NCBI GenBank assembly: GCA_031385005.1
Contig: JANNBB010000050.1
Location: 116,926-180,925, forward strand
Source: JADKIH01 sp031385005
GTDB lineage: Bacteria > Bacteroidota > Bacteroidia > AKYH767-A > 2013-40CM-41-45
Direction: 5' to 3'
Length of the DNA: 64,000 nt
Numbering within the stretch: position 1 is the stretch's first letter; the number at the start of each line of letters is the position of its first letter. A program made the position numbers and the translations under genes. The notes under the pieces were generated by a model, which saw only the letters and a program-made list of their open reading frames with translations, was not told the DNA's origin and did not search any database. Positions 1 through 8,795 of this stretch are shown in pieces.

Positions 1-703
1 AAAGTTTGTTTTTCTGTAGCACTTCTTTCACGTGAGCAGCTACTACACCGGCAGTATCTACGATATCGACTTTATCTTTGTAATAATCTTCTACTTCCGG
101 ACGAATGAGAGGGTAATGAGTGCAAGCAAGAATGAGTGAATCGATTTTAGCGAGTTTGCGGCTTGACAAATATGCACCGATAATGCTTCGGCTGATTTTA
201 TTGTGGAAGAAACCTTCTTCGATCATGGGAGCAAGAAGCGGTGTTGCCAATGAAGACACTTCCATTTTCTTGTCTTTCGCTTTTATTTTTCTGGCATAGA
301 TGTCGCTTTTGATCGTTCCTTTCGTCCCGATTACTCCTACTTTTTTAATTTTCTTTTTTGCTGTGATGTATTCTACTACAGGGTCGATTACGTTTATCAC
401 GGGAACCTTTCCTCCCACGAAATCTTTTACTGTTTCATAAGCGAGAGAAGAAGCCGTATTGCATGCGATAACGATCATTTTGCAGTTGTGTTCAAGAAGA
501 AACTGGCAGATTCGGATTGCATAATACTTTATCGAATCGGGCGACTTATCTCCATAAGGCAAATGGGCAGTATCTCCAAAATAGATAAGCGTTTCATTCG
601 GTAAAACTTTTTGAATGGCATTGGCGACGGTTAGTCCGCCGATACCGGAATCGAAAATTCCGATGGGACCGGAGGATTTATCAGTAGATTTTCTTGGTGA
701 CAT
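1..703 (-). CDS. murI: Glutamate racemase, C-terminus cut by window edge
   Basis: The enzyme interconverts L- and D-glutamate in the cytoplasm and supplies D-Glu for peptidoglycan. I translated 234 codons from the ATG at 703. The N-terminus has the family motif GIFDSGIGGLT (residues 15-25). The two catalytic cysteines sit in IACNTAS (Cys81) and LACTHYPL (Cys194). Racemases of this family are usually about 260-270 residues, so roughly the last 30 residues lie beyond the window. The gene is divergent from lepA across a 262-bp spacer. The reading frame is intact throughout what is visible. Confidence 0.95.
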   Translation of the reverse strand, partial: MSPRKSTDKSSGPIGIFDSGIGGLTVANAIQKVLPNETLIYFGDTAHLPYGDKSPDSIKYYAIRICQFLLEHNCKMIVIACNTASSLAYETVKDFVGGKVPVINVIDPVVEYITAKKKIKKVGVIGTKGTIKSDIYARKIKAKDKKMEVSSLATPLLAPMIEEGFFHNKISRSIIGAYLSSRKLAKIDSLILACTHYPLIRPEVEDYYKDKVDIVDTAGVVAAHVKEVLQKNKL

Positions 704-775
704 AGAAAGGCGAAAGTAACGAAAATCAATTCGAATTTTTGGGGAGAGAGGTTTTTGAAGAACAAGATTAGGATT

Positions 776-791
776 GCCACGAATTCACGAA
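776..791. repeat. Half copy of the GCCACGAATTCACGAA repeat
   Basis: These 16 bp, in the murI-lepA spacer, match the left arm of the inverted repeat at 35041-35083. Only one arm is present here, so it cannot form the hairpin. It looks like a decayed or single-arm copy of a dispersed intergenic element. Nothing else definite is visible in 704-965. Confidence 0.6.
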
Positions 792-965
792 ATGGTATAT
801 TGTTAGGATTGTATAAATAGGTGGTTTTGCAATCAGGTTTATTGCATTGATCGGGAACTTAAGTTTTTGACTTTAAGCCAGACACCTCCAAAATGTCTCA
901 GAAATTTCGAAAAAAAAGATTATCTTCGCATCCCTTCTAATTTACCCTTATCACCCCGGAAATCA

Positions 966-2753
966 GTGAAAAACATTCGAAATTTTTGTATTATCGCCCA
1001 TATTGACCATGGAAAAAGTACCCTGGCTGATCGTTTGCTGGAATTTACTAAGACAATCAGCAAAAAGGACCAACAGGCACAGGTATTGGACGATATGGAT
1101 TTAGAGCGTGAAAGAGGGATTACGATTAAGAGTCATGCCATCCAGATGCAGTACAACTGGAAAGGCGAACAATATACTCTCAACCTGATTGACACTCCGG
1201 GCCATGTGGATTTTTCCTATGAAGTATCCCGTTCCATTGCGGCTTGCGAAGGAGCTTTATTAATTGTGGATGCAGCTCAAGGAATACAGGCACAGACCAT
1301 TTCAAATTTATATCTCGCTCTAGAGCACGGTTTGGAAATTGTTCCGGTGATGAATAAGATTGATCTTCCCAGTGCCGATCCGGAGACTGTAAAAGATCAG
1401 ATTGTTGATTTGGTTGGTTGTAATAGAGAGGATATTATTCCGGCATCTGCTAAAACAGGAATTGGAATTGAAGAAATTCTGACTGCTATCATCGAACGCA
1501 TACATGCTCCGAAAGGAGATCCTGCTGCTCCGTTGAAAGCATTGATTTTCGATTCGGTTTTTAATTCATTCAGAGGTATCATTGCATATTTCCGGGTGAT
1601 GGATGGAGAGATTCGGAAAGGCGATCTGGTTAAGTTTGTTGCAACGGGAAAGGAATACCTGGCCGATGAAATCGGAATTTTAAAATTAACAAAAGACCCA
1701 AGAACTGTAGTAAAAACGGGGGATGTTGGTTACATCATATCCGGTATCAAAGAGGCGAGAGAAGTAAAAGTAGGTGATACGCTCACTCACGTTTCTCGTC
1801 CTTGCGTAGATGCGATTAAAGGATTTGAAGATGTTAAGCCCATGGTATTTGCCGGAATCTACCCGGTTGATACAGACGAATACGAAGAATTAAGAAAGTC
1901 GATGGAGAAGCTTCAGTTAAATGATGCTTCACTCGTATTTCAGCCGGAAGCATCTGTAGCCCTTGGCTTTGGTTTTCGTTGTGGATTTTTAGGAATGCTT
2001 CACATGGAAATTATTCAGGAGCGCCTCGAACGTGAATTCAACATGACCGTTATTACGACGGTACCGAACGTTTCCTATACAGCATACATGACGAATGGAG
2101 ATGTGAAAGAAATTCACAATCCAAGTGAAATGCCTGATCCAAATTTTCTTGAACGTATTGAAGAACCTTATATCAAAGCACAAGTCATCACAAAGGCAGA
2201 ATACATTGGCGCAATTATGACGCTTTGTATAGGTAAGCGTGGAGTTATCACCGGACAACATTATCTTACCACAGACAGAGTTGAATTAACTTTTAGCATG
2301 CCGCTGGCTGAAATTGTTTTTGATTTTTATGATAAGTTGAAGTCCATTTCAAAAGGATATGCATCGTTTGACTATCATCCTATCGGTTATCAGGAAAGCG
2401 ACCTTGTTAAACTTGACATTCGTCTTAACGGCGAACCGGTTGATGCATTGTCGGCACTTGTTCATCGGACACATGCCCATGATTTTGGAAAAAAAATGTG
2501 TGAGAAATTAAAAGAACTCATCACTCGCCAGCAATTTGAAATTATCATTCAAGCAAGTATCGGATCAAAGATTGTTGCCAGAGAAACCGTCAAAGCACTT
2601 CGTAAAGACGTTACCGCTAAGTGTTATGGTGGTGATATTTCACGTAAACGAAAACTTTTGGAGAAACAGAAAGAAGGAAAGAAACGAATGCGTCAGGTTG
2701 GAAATGTGGAAATACCACAGCAGGCATTTATGGCGGTTTTGAAACTGGATTAA
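966..2753 (+). CDS. lepA: Elongation factor 4 (LepA), ribosomal back-translocase GTPase
   Basis: LepA is a membrane- and ribosome-associated translational GTPase. The G-domain motifs are plain: AHIDHGKST (G1) near the N-terminus, RERGITI (G2), DTPGH (G3) and NKID (G4), followed by EF-G-like domains and the LepA-specific C-terminal domain ending in a basic stretch. The frame stays open upstream to a TTG at 867. I chose the GTG at 966 because it gives 595 residues beginning VKNIRNFC, the usual start and length of the family; the extra 33 codons look unlike coding sequence. No strong Shine-Dalgarno is visible. It is divergent from murI. Confidence 0.95.
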   Translation: MKNIRNFCIIAHIDHGKSTLADRLLEFTKTISKKDQQAQVLDDMDLERERGITIKSHAIQMQYNWKGEQYTLNLIDTPGHVDFSYEVSRSIAACEGALLIVDAAQGIQAQTISNLYLALEHGLEIVPVMNKIDLPSADPETVKDQIVDLVGCNREDIIPASAKTGIGIEEILTAIIERIHAPKGDPAAPLKALIFDSVFNSFRGIIAYFRVMDGEIRKGDLVKFVATGKEYLADEIGILKLTKDPRTVVKTGDVGYIISGIKEAREVKVGDTLTHVSRPCVDAIKGFEDVKPMVFAGIYPVDTDEYEELRKSMEKLQLNDASLVFQPEASVALGFGFRCGFLGMLHMEIIQERLEREFNMTVITTVPNVSYTAYMTNGDVKEIHNPSEMPDPNFLERIEEPYIKAQVITKAEYIGAIMTLCIGKRGVITGQHYLTTDRVELTFSMPLAEIVFDFYDKLKSISKGYASFDYHPIGYQESDLVKLDIRLNGEPVDALSALVHRTHAHDFGKKMCEKLKELITRQQFEIIIQASIGSKIVARETVKALRKDVTAKCYGGDISRKRKLLEKQKEGKKRMRQVGNVEIPQQAFMAVLKLD

Positions 2754-2761
2754 TTCAATTT

Positions 2762-2800
2762 ACTAATTAGCTGATTCGTTAATTAGTTGATTAGATAATT
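2762..2800. repeat. Dispersed TTAATTAG/TTAATTCG-type repeat after lepA
   Basis: An AT-rich segment starting 9 bp past the lepA stop contains ATTAGCTGATTCGTTAATTAG, the same words as the elements at 11487, 43781, 49504 and 52921. Short self-complementary blocks (CTAATTAG) are present but no long perfect stem. It may act in transcript termination, which is inference from position. Confidence 0.5.
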
Positions 2801-2913
2801 TGTTTTTTGGCATTATTGACAACTTTTATTGCTTTTTTTATATTAGAAAAAATCCGGAATAATATCTTGTTGTTTTTTTCCTACCTTGTTAAGTGCATTT
2901 AAACTTTCCCACT

Positions 2914-3876
2914 ATGAAAAAAGCGATTTTCACCGTTGTTTTATTTTTTCACTTTCTTACTTCTCATTCCCAAAACATAATAAACCCCTCCTTTGATAGT
3001 GTGTACCTGGGGGGTATAGACAGGATATTCGATTGGATAACTTCTGATGCATTTCCGATATTCCCGGCTGATACGGTTCACCCTCTCAATCCTTTGGATC
3101 ATTATATTGCCAGTGGACTGCTTTATCATGAATTACTTTATTCCACACAATTGGAATATACGAATCCTTATCATGGACCTTTTGCTATAAAACTCTTATC
3201 GGACTCTGATCGTGTTGATATTTTCGGAAACCCCTACAGAGGTTTTGTAATTAATGGCAATCACTTTTATACGGATAGTGTAGGTTATCCTGATTTAAAA
3301 AAGTGTGGCATCCCATTCGCTTACAGACCTTCAAAACTAATCGGACATTATAAGTATGAAGATAGTTCGCCGTCTTTTAATAATTATCCGGAAGCCATTG
3401 TATTACTTAAAAAGTACAATCCAACTACTCAATTGTCAGATACAATAGGTTTTGCAGATATAACTACCCCTTTCGTTACGACCGGTACATGGCGCCCCTT
3501 CGAAATGCAGATTAATTATTACAGCAACCAGGTTCCTGATTCAATAGTAGTAGCTTTCTATTCACCACCATTGGGTTATGTTTCCACGTTTTGGATCGAC
3601 AGTCTGGGTTTTGAATTTTCCTCTCCGACAAATCTTCCGGAAAACTCCATTGAATTAGGATTTATTCAAATCTATCAAAAGGAAAATAAAATCTTTATTT
3701 CAGATGCCGAAAAGTTAGTCTCTGTAAAAATTTATTCTATTAATGGGGATTTACTAATCTCGAAAGAAAATTCATTATCAGAAATAGATGTATCTGAACT
3801 AAGTAAAGGAATTTTTTTGATTTCCCTTTGCGGAATTGACAAAAAAATCTTTTCAAGAAAATTAATCATTCAATAA
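2914..3876 (+). CDS. Secreted protein of unknown function with T9SS type A sorting domain
   Basis: I do not recognise the main body. The 320-residue product starts MKKAIF and has a typical signal peptide (about residues 1-19, ending SHSQ). The middle part, about residues 25-235, resembles the cell-surface proteins common in Bacteroidota that describe no known catalytic motif. The last 70 residues form a T9SS type A sorting domain: VKIYSINGDLLISKE, then ELSKGIFLISL and a basic end SRKLIIQ. The product is expected to cross the outer membrane by type IX secretion. The ATG at 2914 is preferred over a GTG at 2893 because the signal peptide begins there. It is a single gene, convergent with the next. 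Confidence 0.75.
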   Translation: MKKAIFTVVLFFHFLTSHSQNIINPSFDSVYLGGIDRIFDWITSDAFPIFPADTVHPLNPLDHYIASGLLYHELLYSTQLEYTNPYHGPFAIKLLSDSDRVDIFGNPYRGFVINGNHFYTDSVGYPDLKKCGIPFAYRPSKLIGHYKYEDSSPSFNNYPEAIVLLKKYNPTTQLSDTIGFADITTPFVTTGTWRPFEMQINYYSNQVPDSIVVAFYSPPLGYVSTFWIDSLGFEFSSPTNLPENSIELGFIQIYQKENKIFISDAEKLVSVKIYSINGDLLISKENSLSEIDVSELSKGIFLISLCGIDKKIFSRKLIIQ

Positions 3877-3985
3877 TATCCCTAACTCTGATTTACGAGA
3901 TAATGTGTTTAAAACTAAGAGAGGATTAAACACAGAGGCAGATCATAAAACATATTTCTTTGATTTCTCTGTTCAAGCCTTTGTT

Positions 3986-4047
3986 AACTCTGCGGTAAAA
4001 ATCCGACAATTGTACTTTTATAGGTGGTGGATTTTTACCGCAGAGTT
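3986..4047. repeat. Inverted repeat with 19-bp perfect arms
   Basis: AACTCTGCGGTAAAAATCC at 3986-4004 is exactly complementary to 4029-4047, with a 24-nt loop. It lies between convergent genes, so it could serve as a two-way terminator. The flanks (CACAGAGGCAG near 3930, TCTCTGTTCAAGCC near 3967) resemble the dispersed CACAGAG/CTTTGTG intergenic elements often seen in Bacteroidota. No gene is visible in 3877-4107. Confidence 0.75.
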
Positions 4048-4107
4048 CACATAGACTAACCTCTAATTTTGAAAAGATTTTTTTAGTATAGTTTGTTAAA
4101 ATGCAAA

Positions 4108-6177
4108 TTACTTTTCTTTACTAATCATCACTTTTCCGGTCAACCTTTTGTCGCCATCCTGTACCATTACCAAATACAGGCCATTTGAAAAAGATGACAA
4201 GTCAATTTCAGTATAACCAAATAAATTACCGGTTATATTTTTTTCCATAATCTTCCTGCCTGAAAGATCAAATAACGAGACTGAATTAATTTTTGAATTC
4301 GATTTTATGGACTGAATTCTTGTCAAGCCGGAAGTTGGATTAGGATAAACAAAAATATCATCCGAATAGTTTGAAAGTTCATTCACGGATGTGATATCGC
4401 TCAACGGCCTTTTCCAAACTCCATAACCATCCACTCCGGCATAAATATAAATGCTATCGAACGTTATAGATCTACTGAAAAGAGAAGGCATTCCTGTGTT
4501 AAAAGTGCTCCAGCTTAATCCATTATTGTCAGATATAAAAATTCCCCCATAATCAGCTGCAGCAAAGAGATAGGCATCCATACCGGTGAGACATTGAACA
4601 TTTAAATTTGTCAATCCATTGTTTACAGCAAACCACGTATTTCCTGAATCCAAAGACATAAATACTCCTCCACCATACGAGCCGGCAAAAACTCTTGATC
4701 CTTTTACCGTCAAATCAAAAACAATTGCATTCGCTATTCCGGTATTTGCCAATGTCCAATTGGCTCCGGAATCGGCTGACATAAATAATTCGCCACCCAA
4801 ACCACCGGCAAAAATGATAGAGCCCATTGTAGCAAAAGAAAAAATTAGAGAAGAACTCATTCCTGTATTTGAAGGACTCCATGTAGCTCCACTATCTGTC
4901 GAAACAAAAACACCATTCCCAAGTGTCCCGGCGAATAATTTATTTCCAAGATTCGTAAAAGTAAAAACATTGGGATTTGTAATGCCTGAAGTTGAAAGCG
5001 ACCATGACAGACCATTATCATCAGATACATATACACCTAAATAATTAGTCCCAAGAAATAATTTTCCTGCAAAAGAATAGATTTCCTGATTATTAAAGTC
5101 AGAAATCCCGTTATTGTTTGTTGACCAAGTAGCCCCACCATTTGATGTACCGGAAACACCTGCTCCACTGGCAGAACAATAAATATTATTGCCTTCTGTA
5201 ATTAAAGATCCGGGATAAGTTCCATACATTCCGGTATTCGTATAAAGCCACGAGGAGCCGCTATTATTTGATTTTGCAACTCCATTGCCACTGCTGCCTG
5301 TAAAAATATTTATGCCATCGTTGCAAAGGGCATAGACTTTGAAATTATATAAATCAGTGTTGACTTCCGTCCAGTTTAGTCCATCGTCAGTTGATATGTA
5401 AACACCTAACCCAAATACACAGACATAAATTTCGTTTCCTTTAACTGTAAAATCATAATAATAACTAGCCCCTACAATGCCTGTTGGAACAATTGTCCAG
5501 GCGGCACCATTATTAACAGATTTATAAATTCCATCATTGTCTATACCAACATAAATATCTGTCCCTTTCGCTTCTATTGTTCTGATATTAAGTCCTGTTA
5601 AACCGTTATTTACAGCAGTCCATGTAGCACCGCTATCGGTCGACAAGAAAACGCCACCACCATTCGTTCCTGCAAAAATATTTGTTCCTGTAACAGCCAA
5701 ACACTTTACATCTAAATCAGTAAGTCCGGTGTTTACGGCATTCCAGTTCGCACCGTTGTTTGTAGAGAGAAAAACTCCCCCACCTAATGAACCTGTAAAG
5801 AGCAGAGATCCCATTTTCGCTAAAGATGAATTGGAGAAATAAGTTAGCCCTGTGTTTATAGGATTCCATGTTTGCCCGTAATCTGTAGAATTAAGAACAC
5901 CATTTGAAGTTGCTGCATAAACGTTTGTTGCATCTATAAGTATAGAAGAAAACTGGTAATAAAAAGAAGAATAATAATGCGATGTCCATGTATTACCATT
6001 ATCATTAGAAGAAAATATTCCGCCGTAAGCAGATCCGGCATATAGGTTCGTTCCATCTCCGGCAAGGCAATCAATGTAGCCACCTTCCGGGCCATTTGTT
6101 TGTTGCCATTGTGCGTGTGCCGCTTGCAGCGAAAGAAATGTAATAAAGAAGAATAGTGTGTGTAGATTTGTTTTCAT
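4108..6177 (-). CDS. Secreted beta-propeller (YCF48/BNR-like repeats) with T9SS type A domain
   Basis: The 689-residue protein has a signal peptide (MKTNLHTLFFFITFLSL..AHAQ, cleavage near residue 22) and about thirteen repeats of 40-45 residues. Each has the pattern FAGT.GGGVF.S.DSG.TW....TGL, typical of BNR/sialidase and Ycf48-type propellers. A T9SS type A domain closes it (VYPNPTSGLT...FSNGLYLVMV). The repeats lack any visible hydrolase active site, so binding or scaffolding on the cell surface is more likely than catalysis. Ycf48 itself is a photosystem II assembly factor; here only the fold is shared. Long open frames on the opposite strand are shadows of the repeats. Confidence 0.85.
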   Translation of the reverse strand: MKTNLHTLFFFITFLSLQAAHAQWQQTNGPEGGYIDCLAGDGTNLYAGSAYGGIFSSNDNGNTWTSHYYSSFYYQFSSILIDATNVYAATSNGVLNSTDYGQTWNPINTGLTYFSNSSLAKMGSLLFTGSLGGGVFLSTNNGANWNAVNTGLTDLDVKCLAVTGTNIFAGTNGGGVFLSTDSGATWTAVNNGLTGLNIRTIEAKGTDIYVGIDNDGIYKSVNNGAAWTIVPTGIVGASYYYDFTVKGNEIYVCVFGLGVYISTDDGLNWTEVNTDLYNFKVYALCNDGINIFTGSSGNGVAKSNNSGSSWLYTNTGMYGTYPGSLITEGNNIYCSASGAGVSGTSNGGATWSTNNNGISDFNNQEIYSFAGKLFLGTNYLGVYVSDDNGLSWSLSTSGITNPNVFTFTNLGNKLFAGTLGNGVFVSTDSGATWSPSNTGMSSSLIFSFATMGSIIFAGGLGGELFMSADSGANWTLANTGIANAIVFDLTVKGSRVFAGSYGGGVFMSLDSGNTWFAVNNGLTNLNVQCLTGMDAYLFAAADYGGIFISDNNGLSWSTFNTGMPSLFSRSITFDSIYIYAGVDGYGVWKRPLSDITSVNELSNYSDDIFVYPNPTSGLTRIQSIKSNSKINSVSLFDLSGRKIMEKNITGNLFGYTEIDLSSFSNGLYLVMVQDGDKRLTGKVMISKEK

Positions 6178-6406
6178 AAGAAGTTTTTTTAAGGTTAGAA
6201 ATTTGAAAGAAACTTGTATTGTGCAAAATAAAATTACACATTTTTAATTAAAAAAATAAAACTTCTGTTAATATCCATTTTCATCCAAGAGCCATTATGC
6301 AGTTTGTGCAACGGATTTAAATAATACCGCTTTATTTAAAACTTTAAAAAATAAAAGCAAATGGACTTATTTAGTAAAAACAGAGTTGTTTAATATCGAA
6401 TTTACC

Positions 6407-7840
6407 TTAGCACTCACTTAAACTAATTGGCACATTAGTAGCCAGTCCGCCCTCTGCCGTTTCTTTAAATTTAGTATTCATTTCGAGGGCAGTGTTCCAC
6501 ATTGTTTTGACAACATCATCGAGAGAAACTCTTGCCTTTTCAGGGTCACTATTCAGCGCAAGTTGAGCGGCAGTAATGGCTTTGATTGCGCCCATAGTAT
6601 TTCTTTCTATACAAGGAATCTGAACGAGTCCTTTAATTGGATCGCAGGTTAGTCCGAGATGATGTTCCATGGCAATTTCTGCAGCCATCATAACTTGCTT
6701 AGGATTGGCGCCGAGACGTTCGGCAAGAGCGCCTGCTGCCATTGCAGAAGACACCCCGATTTCCGCCTGACATCCACCCATTGCAGCGGAAATTGTCGCG
6801 CCTTTCTTAAAGATGCTTCCTATTTCTGATGCCGTTAGTAAAAATCGAACGATATCGTCTTCAGAAATATCTTTGAAAAATATTACGTAATATAATAAGA
6901 CAGCAGGGATTACACCGGCGGCACCATTAGTAGGTGCTGTCACCACACGGCCGAATGAAGCATTTTCTTCATTGACAGATAAGGCAAAGCATGTTACCCA
7001 ATCAAGTGTGTATTTAAAATTATTTCCGCCTACGCGAATATCTTTTATCCATTCATCAAAGGTGTTATATTTTTTTCCGTTGAGAAATTTACTGTTCATG
7101 TTTGCCGCACGACGAATAACTCTTAATCCTCCGGGCAATTCACCTTGGGCATGACAGCCGCGGAAAACACATTCAGTCATTACCTTCCAGATTTTCAAAA
7201 CACCCTTTCTTACTTCGCTTTCATTTCTCCAGCATTTTTCGTTTTCCATGACAACCTCCGAAACACTCATGGAGTTTACATGGCAATAAGCCAGAAGCTC
7301 ATCTGCTTTATCGATGGGGTATTTTAATTCGATTCGGTTATTATTCGCAGAGTGCTCTTCTCCTTCTTTGACAACAAATCCACCGCCAACAGAATAATAT
7401 GTTTCGGAAAATGTTTTGCCGGCTTTCAAAGTGGCGGTAAAAGTCAGCGCATTGGGATGAAAGGGTAACGATTCAGTAAAAAGAAAATCGATATCCTTTT
7501 CCGGATTAAAGGGTATTATTTTTTTTCCATCCAGGTTAAGTTTTTTCGCGACATTAATCGCTTCAATAACCGAAGTAATTGAATTGACATCAAAAGTAAC
7601 CGGATCATAACCGTTTAAGCCAAGCTGAACGGCGATATCTGTACCATGACCTTTTCCGGTTTTTGCGAGTGATCCATAAAGGAGAATTTTAACATTTTCA
7701 ACAGAATCGAATAATGTCTTTGAACTTAAAGATTCAAGAAAAAGATGTGCGGCCTTCCAAGGTCCTAAAGTGTGTGAACTTGATGGTCCGACACCGATTT
7801 TAAACATGTCGAATACGGAAATTTGTTCTTGTTGAGTCAT
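6407..7840 (-). CDS. sdaA: L-serine ammonia-lyase, single-chain iron-sulfur type
   Basis: The enzyme deaminates L-serine to pyruvate and ammonia with an oxygen-sensitive [4Fe-4S] cluster. The N-terminal beta domain begins FDMFKIGVGPSSSHTLGPWKAA and is followed by the alpha catalytic domain with PTNGAAGVIPAV. Cluster cysteines are Cys357, Cys399 and Cys410, and the protein ends in Cys477. The spacing 42/11 and the terminal cysteine match the Legionella type 2 enzyme, where the C-terminal cysteine inserts into the active site as a fourth ligand. The 477-residue length is normal. It stands alone, with 468 bp between it and the divergent sigma-factor operon. Confidence 0.93.
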   Translation of the reverse strand: MTQQEQISVFDMFKIGVGPSSSHTLGPWKAAHLFLESLSSKTLFDSVENVKILLYGSLAKTGKGHGTDIAVQLGLNGYDPVTFDVNSITSVIEAINVAKKLNLDGKKIIPFNPEKDIDFLFTESLPFHPNALTFTATLKAGKTFSETYYSVGGGFVVKEGEEHSANNNRIELKYPIDKADELLAYCHVNSMSVSEVVMENEKCWRNESEVRKGVLKIWKVMTECVFRGCHAQGELPGGLRVIRRAANMNSKFLNGKKYNTFDEWIKDIRVGGNNFKYTLDWVTCFALSVNEENASFGRVVTAPTNGAAGVIPAVLLYYVIFFKDISEDDIVRFLLTASEIGSIFKKGATISAAMGGCQAEIGVSSAMAAGALAERLGANPKQVMMAAEIAMEHHLGLTCDPIKGLVQIPCIERNTMGAIKAITAAQLALNSDPEKARVSLDDVVKTMWNTALEMNTKFKETAEGGLATNVPISLSEC

Positions 7841-8308
7841 GGTGGGTGGAAAGGTAAGGGTTTTAAAGCTTGAAAATAAGTCAAAAGTTAGACGTCAAAA
7901 GAAGAAGGGAAAAGCCAATTGTCCAAGGATTTTGGTGTTGAGGAAAATAATAAAAGTTCAAAGTTGTGAAATATCCCTTTTGGAAGGCAAATTTTAAATA
8001 AAGTCATTGTTGATTACTTTTGAAAGCTCAACAATCATCTGTTACATTTTATTTTCAAAATCAGTCAATTATAACTGCTTATTAAAATCCTTTAAACTTA
8101 AAACAAGCGATTTATTGTTAAATATTAGTAATAATTTAAACGATAATTATTGAAATTTAACCTAATTATAATGCTTTCTGCAAAAATTCATTTTCAATCT
8201 GCAACTTACTTCCACTAACTTTTAATTTTGGACTTTAAACCTTTATTAAAGTTCCTGTAACTTCCAACCCACAGAACCGTCCCATAATTAAACAGGAACT
8301 TTTGATCA
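7841..8308. other. Divergent intergenic region, no gene seen
   Basis: The 468 bp separate sdaA (minus) from the ECF sigma operon (plus). The sequence is strongly AT-rich and stops occur in all frames. At 7878-7900 lies AAGTCAAAAGTTAGACGTCAAAAG, related to the AAAAGTY heptamer repeat at 23304. Promoters for both flanking genes must lie here; a minus-strand TTACCTTTC just upstream of sdaA resembles the TAnnTTTG box but is not a full match. An AGGA precedes the sigma-factor ATG at 8309. Confidence 0.5.
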
Positions 8309-8794
8309 ATGACTACAGCGGAATTCAATAAGTGTGTTGATGAACATGCAGATGGGCTTTACCGGTTTATCCTGAAGAATATCAAGGATGAAGAAGAAGC
8401 GCGAGATGTTGTACAAGACTCGTTTGAAAAAATGTGGAAAAATGTGTCGGGTATCGACCATGCAAAATCAAAAAGCTATTTGTTTACGACGGGATATCAT
8501 ACGATGATAGATAGGATAAGAAAGAAAAAACATTTGAGCGATTATAATGAAGTTAATGAAAACAGTTTGTTTCATACACATCAATATACAGATATCAAAG
8601 AAGTGTTGAATAATGCAATCAATCTTTTACCGGAAAAACAGAAAGCAGTAATTCTGCTTCGCGATTATGAAGGGTACAGTTATGAAGAGATTGGAGAAAT
8701 TACAGGATTAAATGAATCACAAGTGAAGGTATACATCTACCGTGCGCGTTTATTCCTGAAAGAATATATAGGTTCACCTGAAAAAGTAATGTAA
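8309..8794 (+). CDS. ECF-type RNA polymerase sigma factor
   Basis: The 161-residue protein has the two-domain ECF architecture. Region 2 lies at about residues 10-60 (LYRFILKNIKDEEEARDVVQDSFEKMW) and region 4 at about residues 98-150 (LPEKQKAVILLRDYEGYSYEEIGEITG, a helix-turn-helix). Region 3 is absent as expected. An AGGA lies 9 nt before the ATG. The stop codon is one base from the start of the next gene, a transmembrane protein, which suggests a sigma/anti-sigma pair. Autoregulation is likely but no operator can be shown. Confidence 0.92.
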   Translation: MTTAEFNKCVDEHADGLYRFILKNIKDEEEARDVVQDSFEKMWKNVSGIDHAKSKSYLFTTGYHTMIDRIRKKKHLSDYNEVNENSLFHTHQYTDIKEVLNNAINLLPEKQKAVILLRDYEGYSYEEIGEITGLNESQVKVYIYRARLFLKEYIGSPEKVM

Positions 8795-8795
8795 A

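Noticed and set aside
867..965. N-terminal extension of LepA from the TTG at 867
   Set aside because: The GTG at 966 gives the usual 595-residue protein; the upstream codons resemble no LepA sequence.
4619..5044. 141-codon open frame on the plus strand within the propeller gene
   Set aside because: It is antisense to the repeats of a clear secreted protein; its composition follows from the repeats and it has no independent features.
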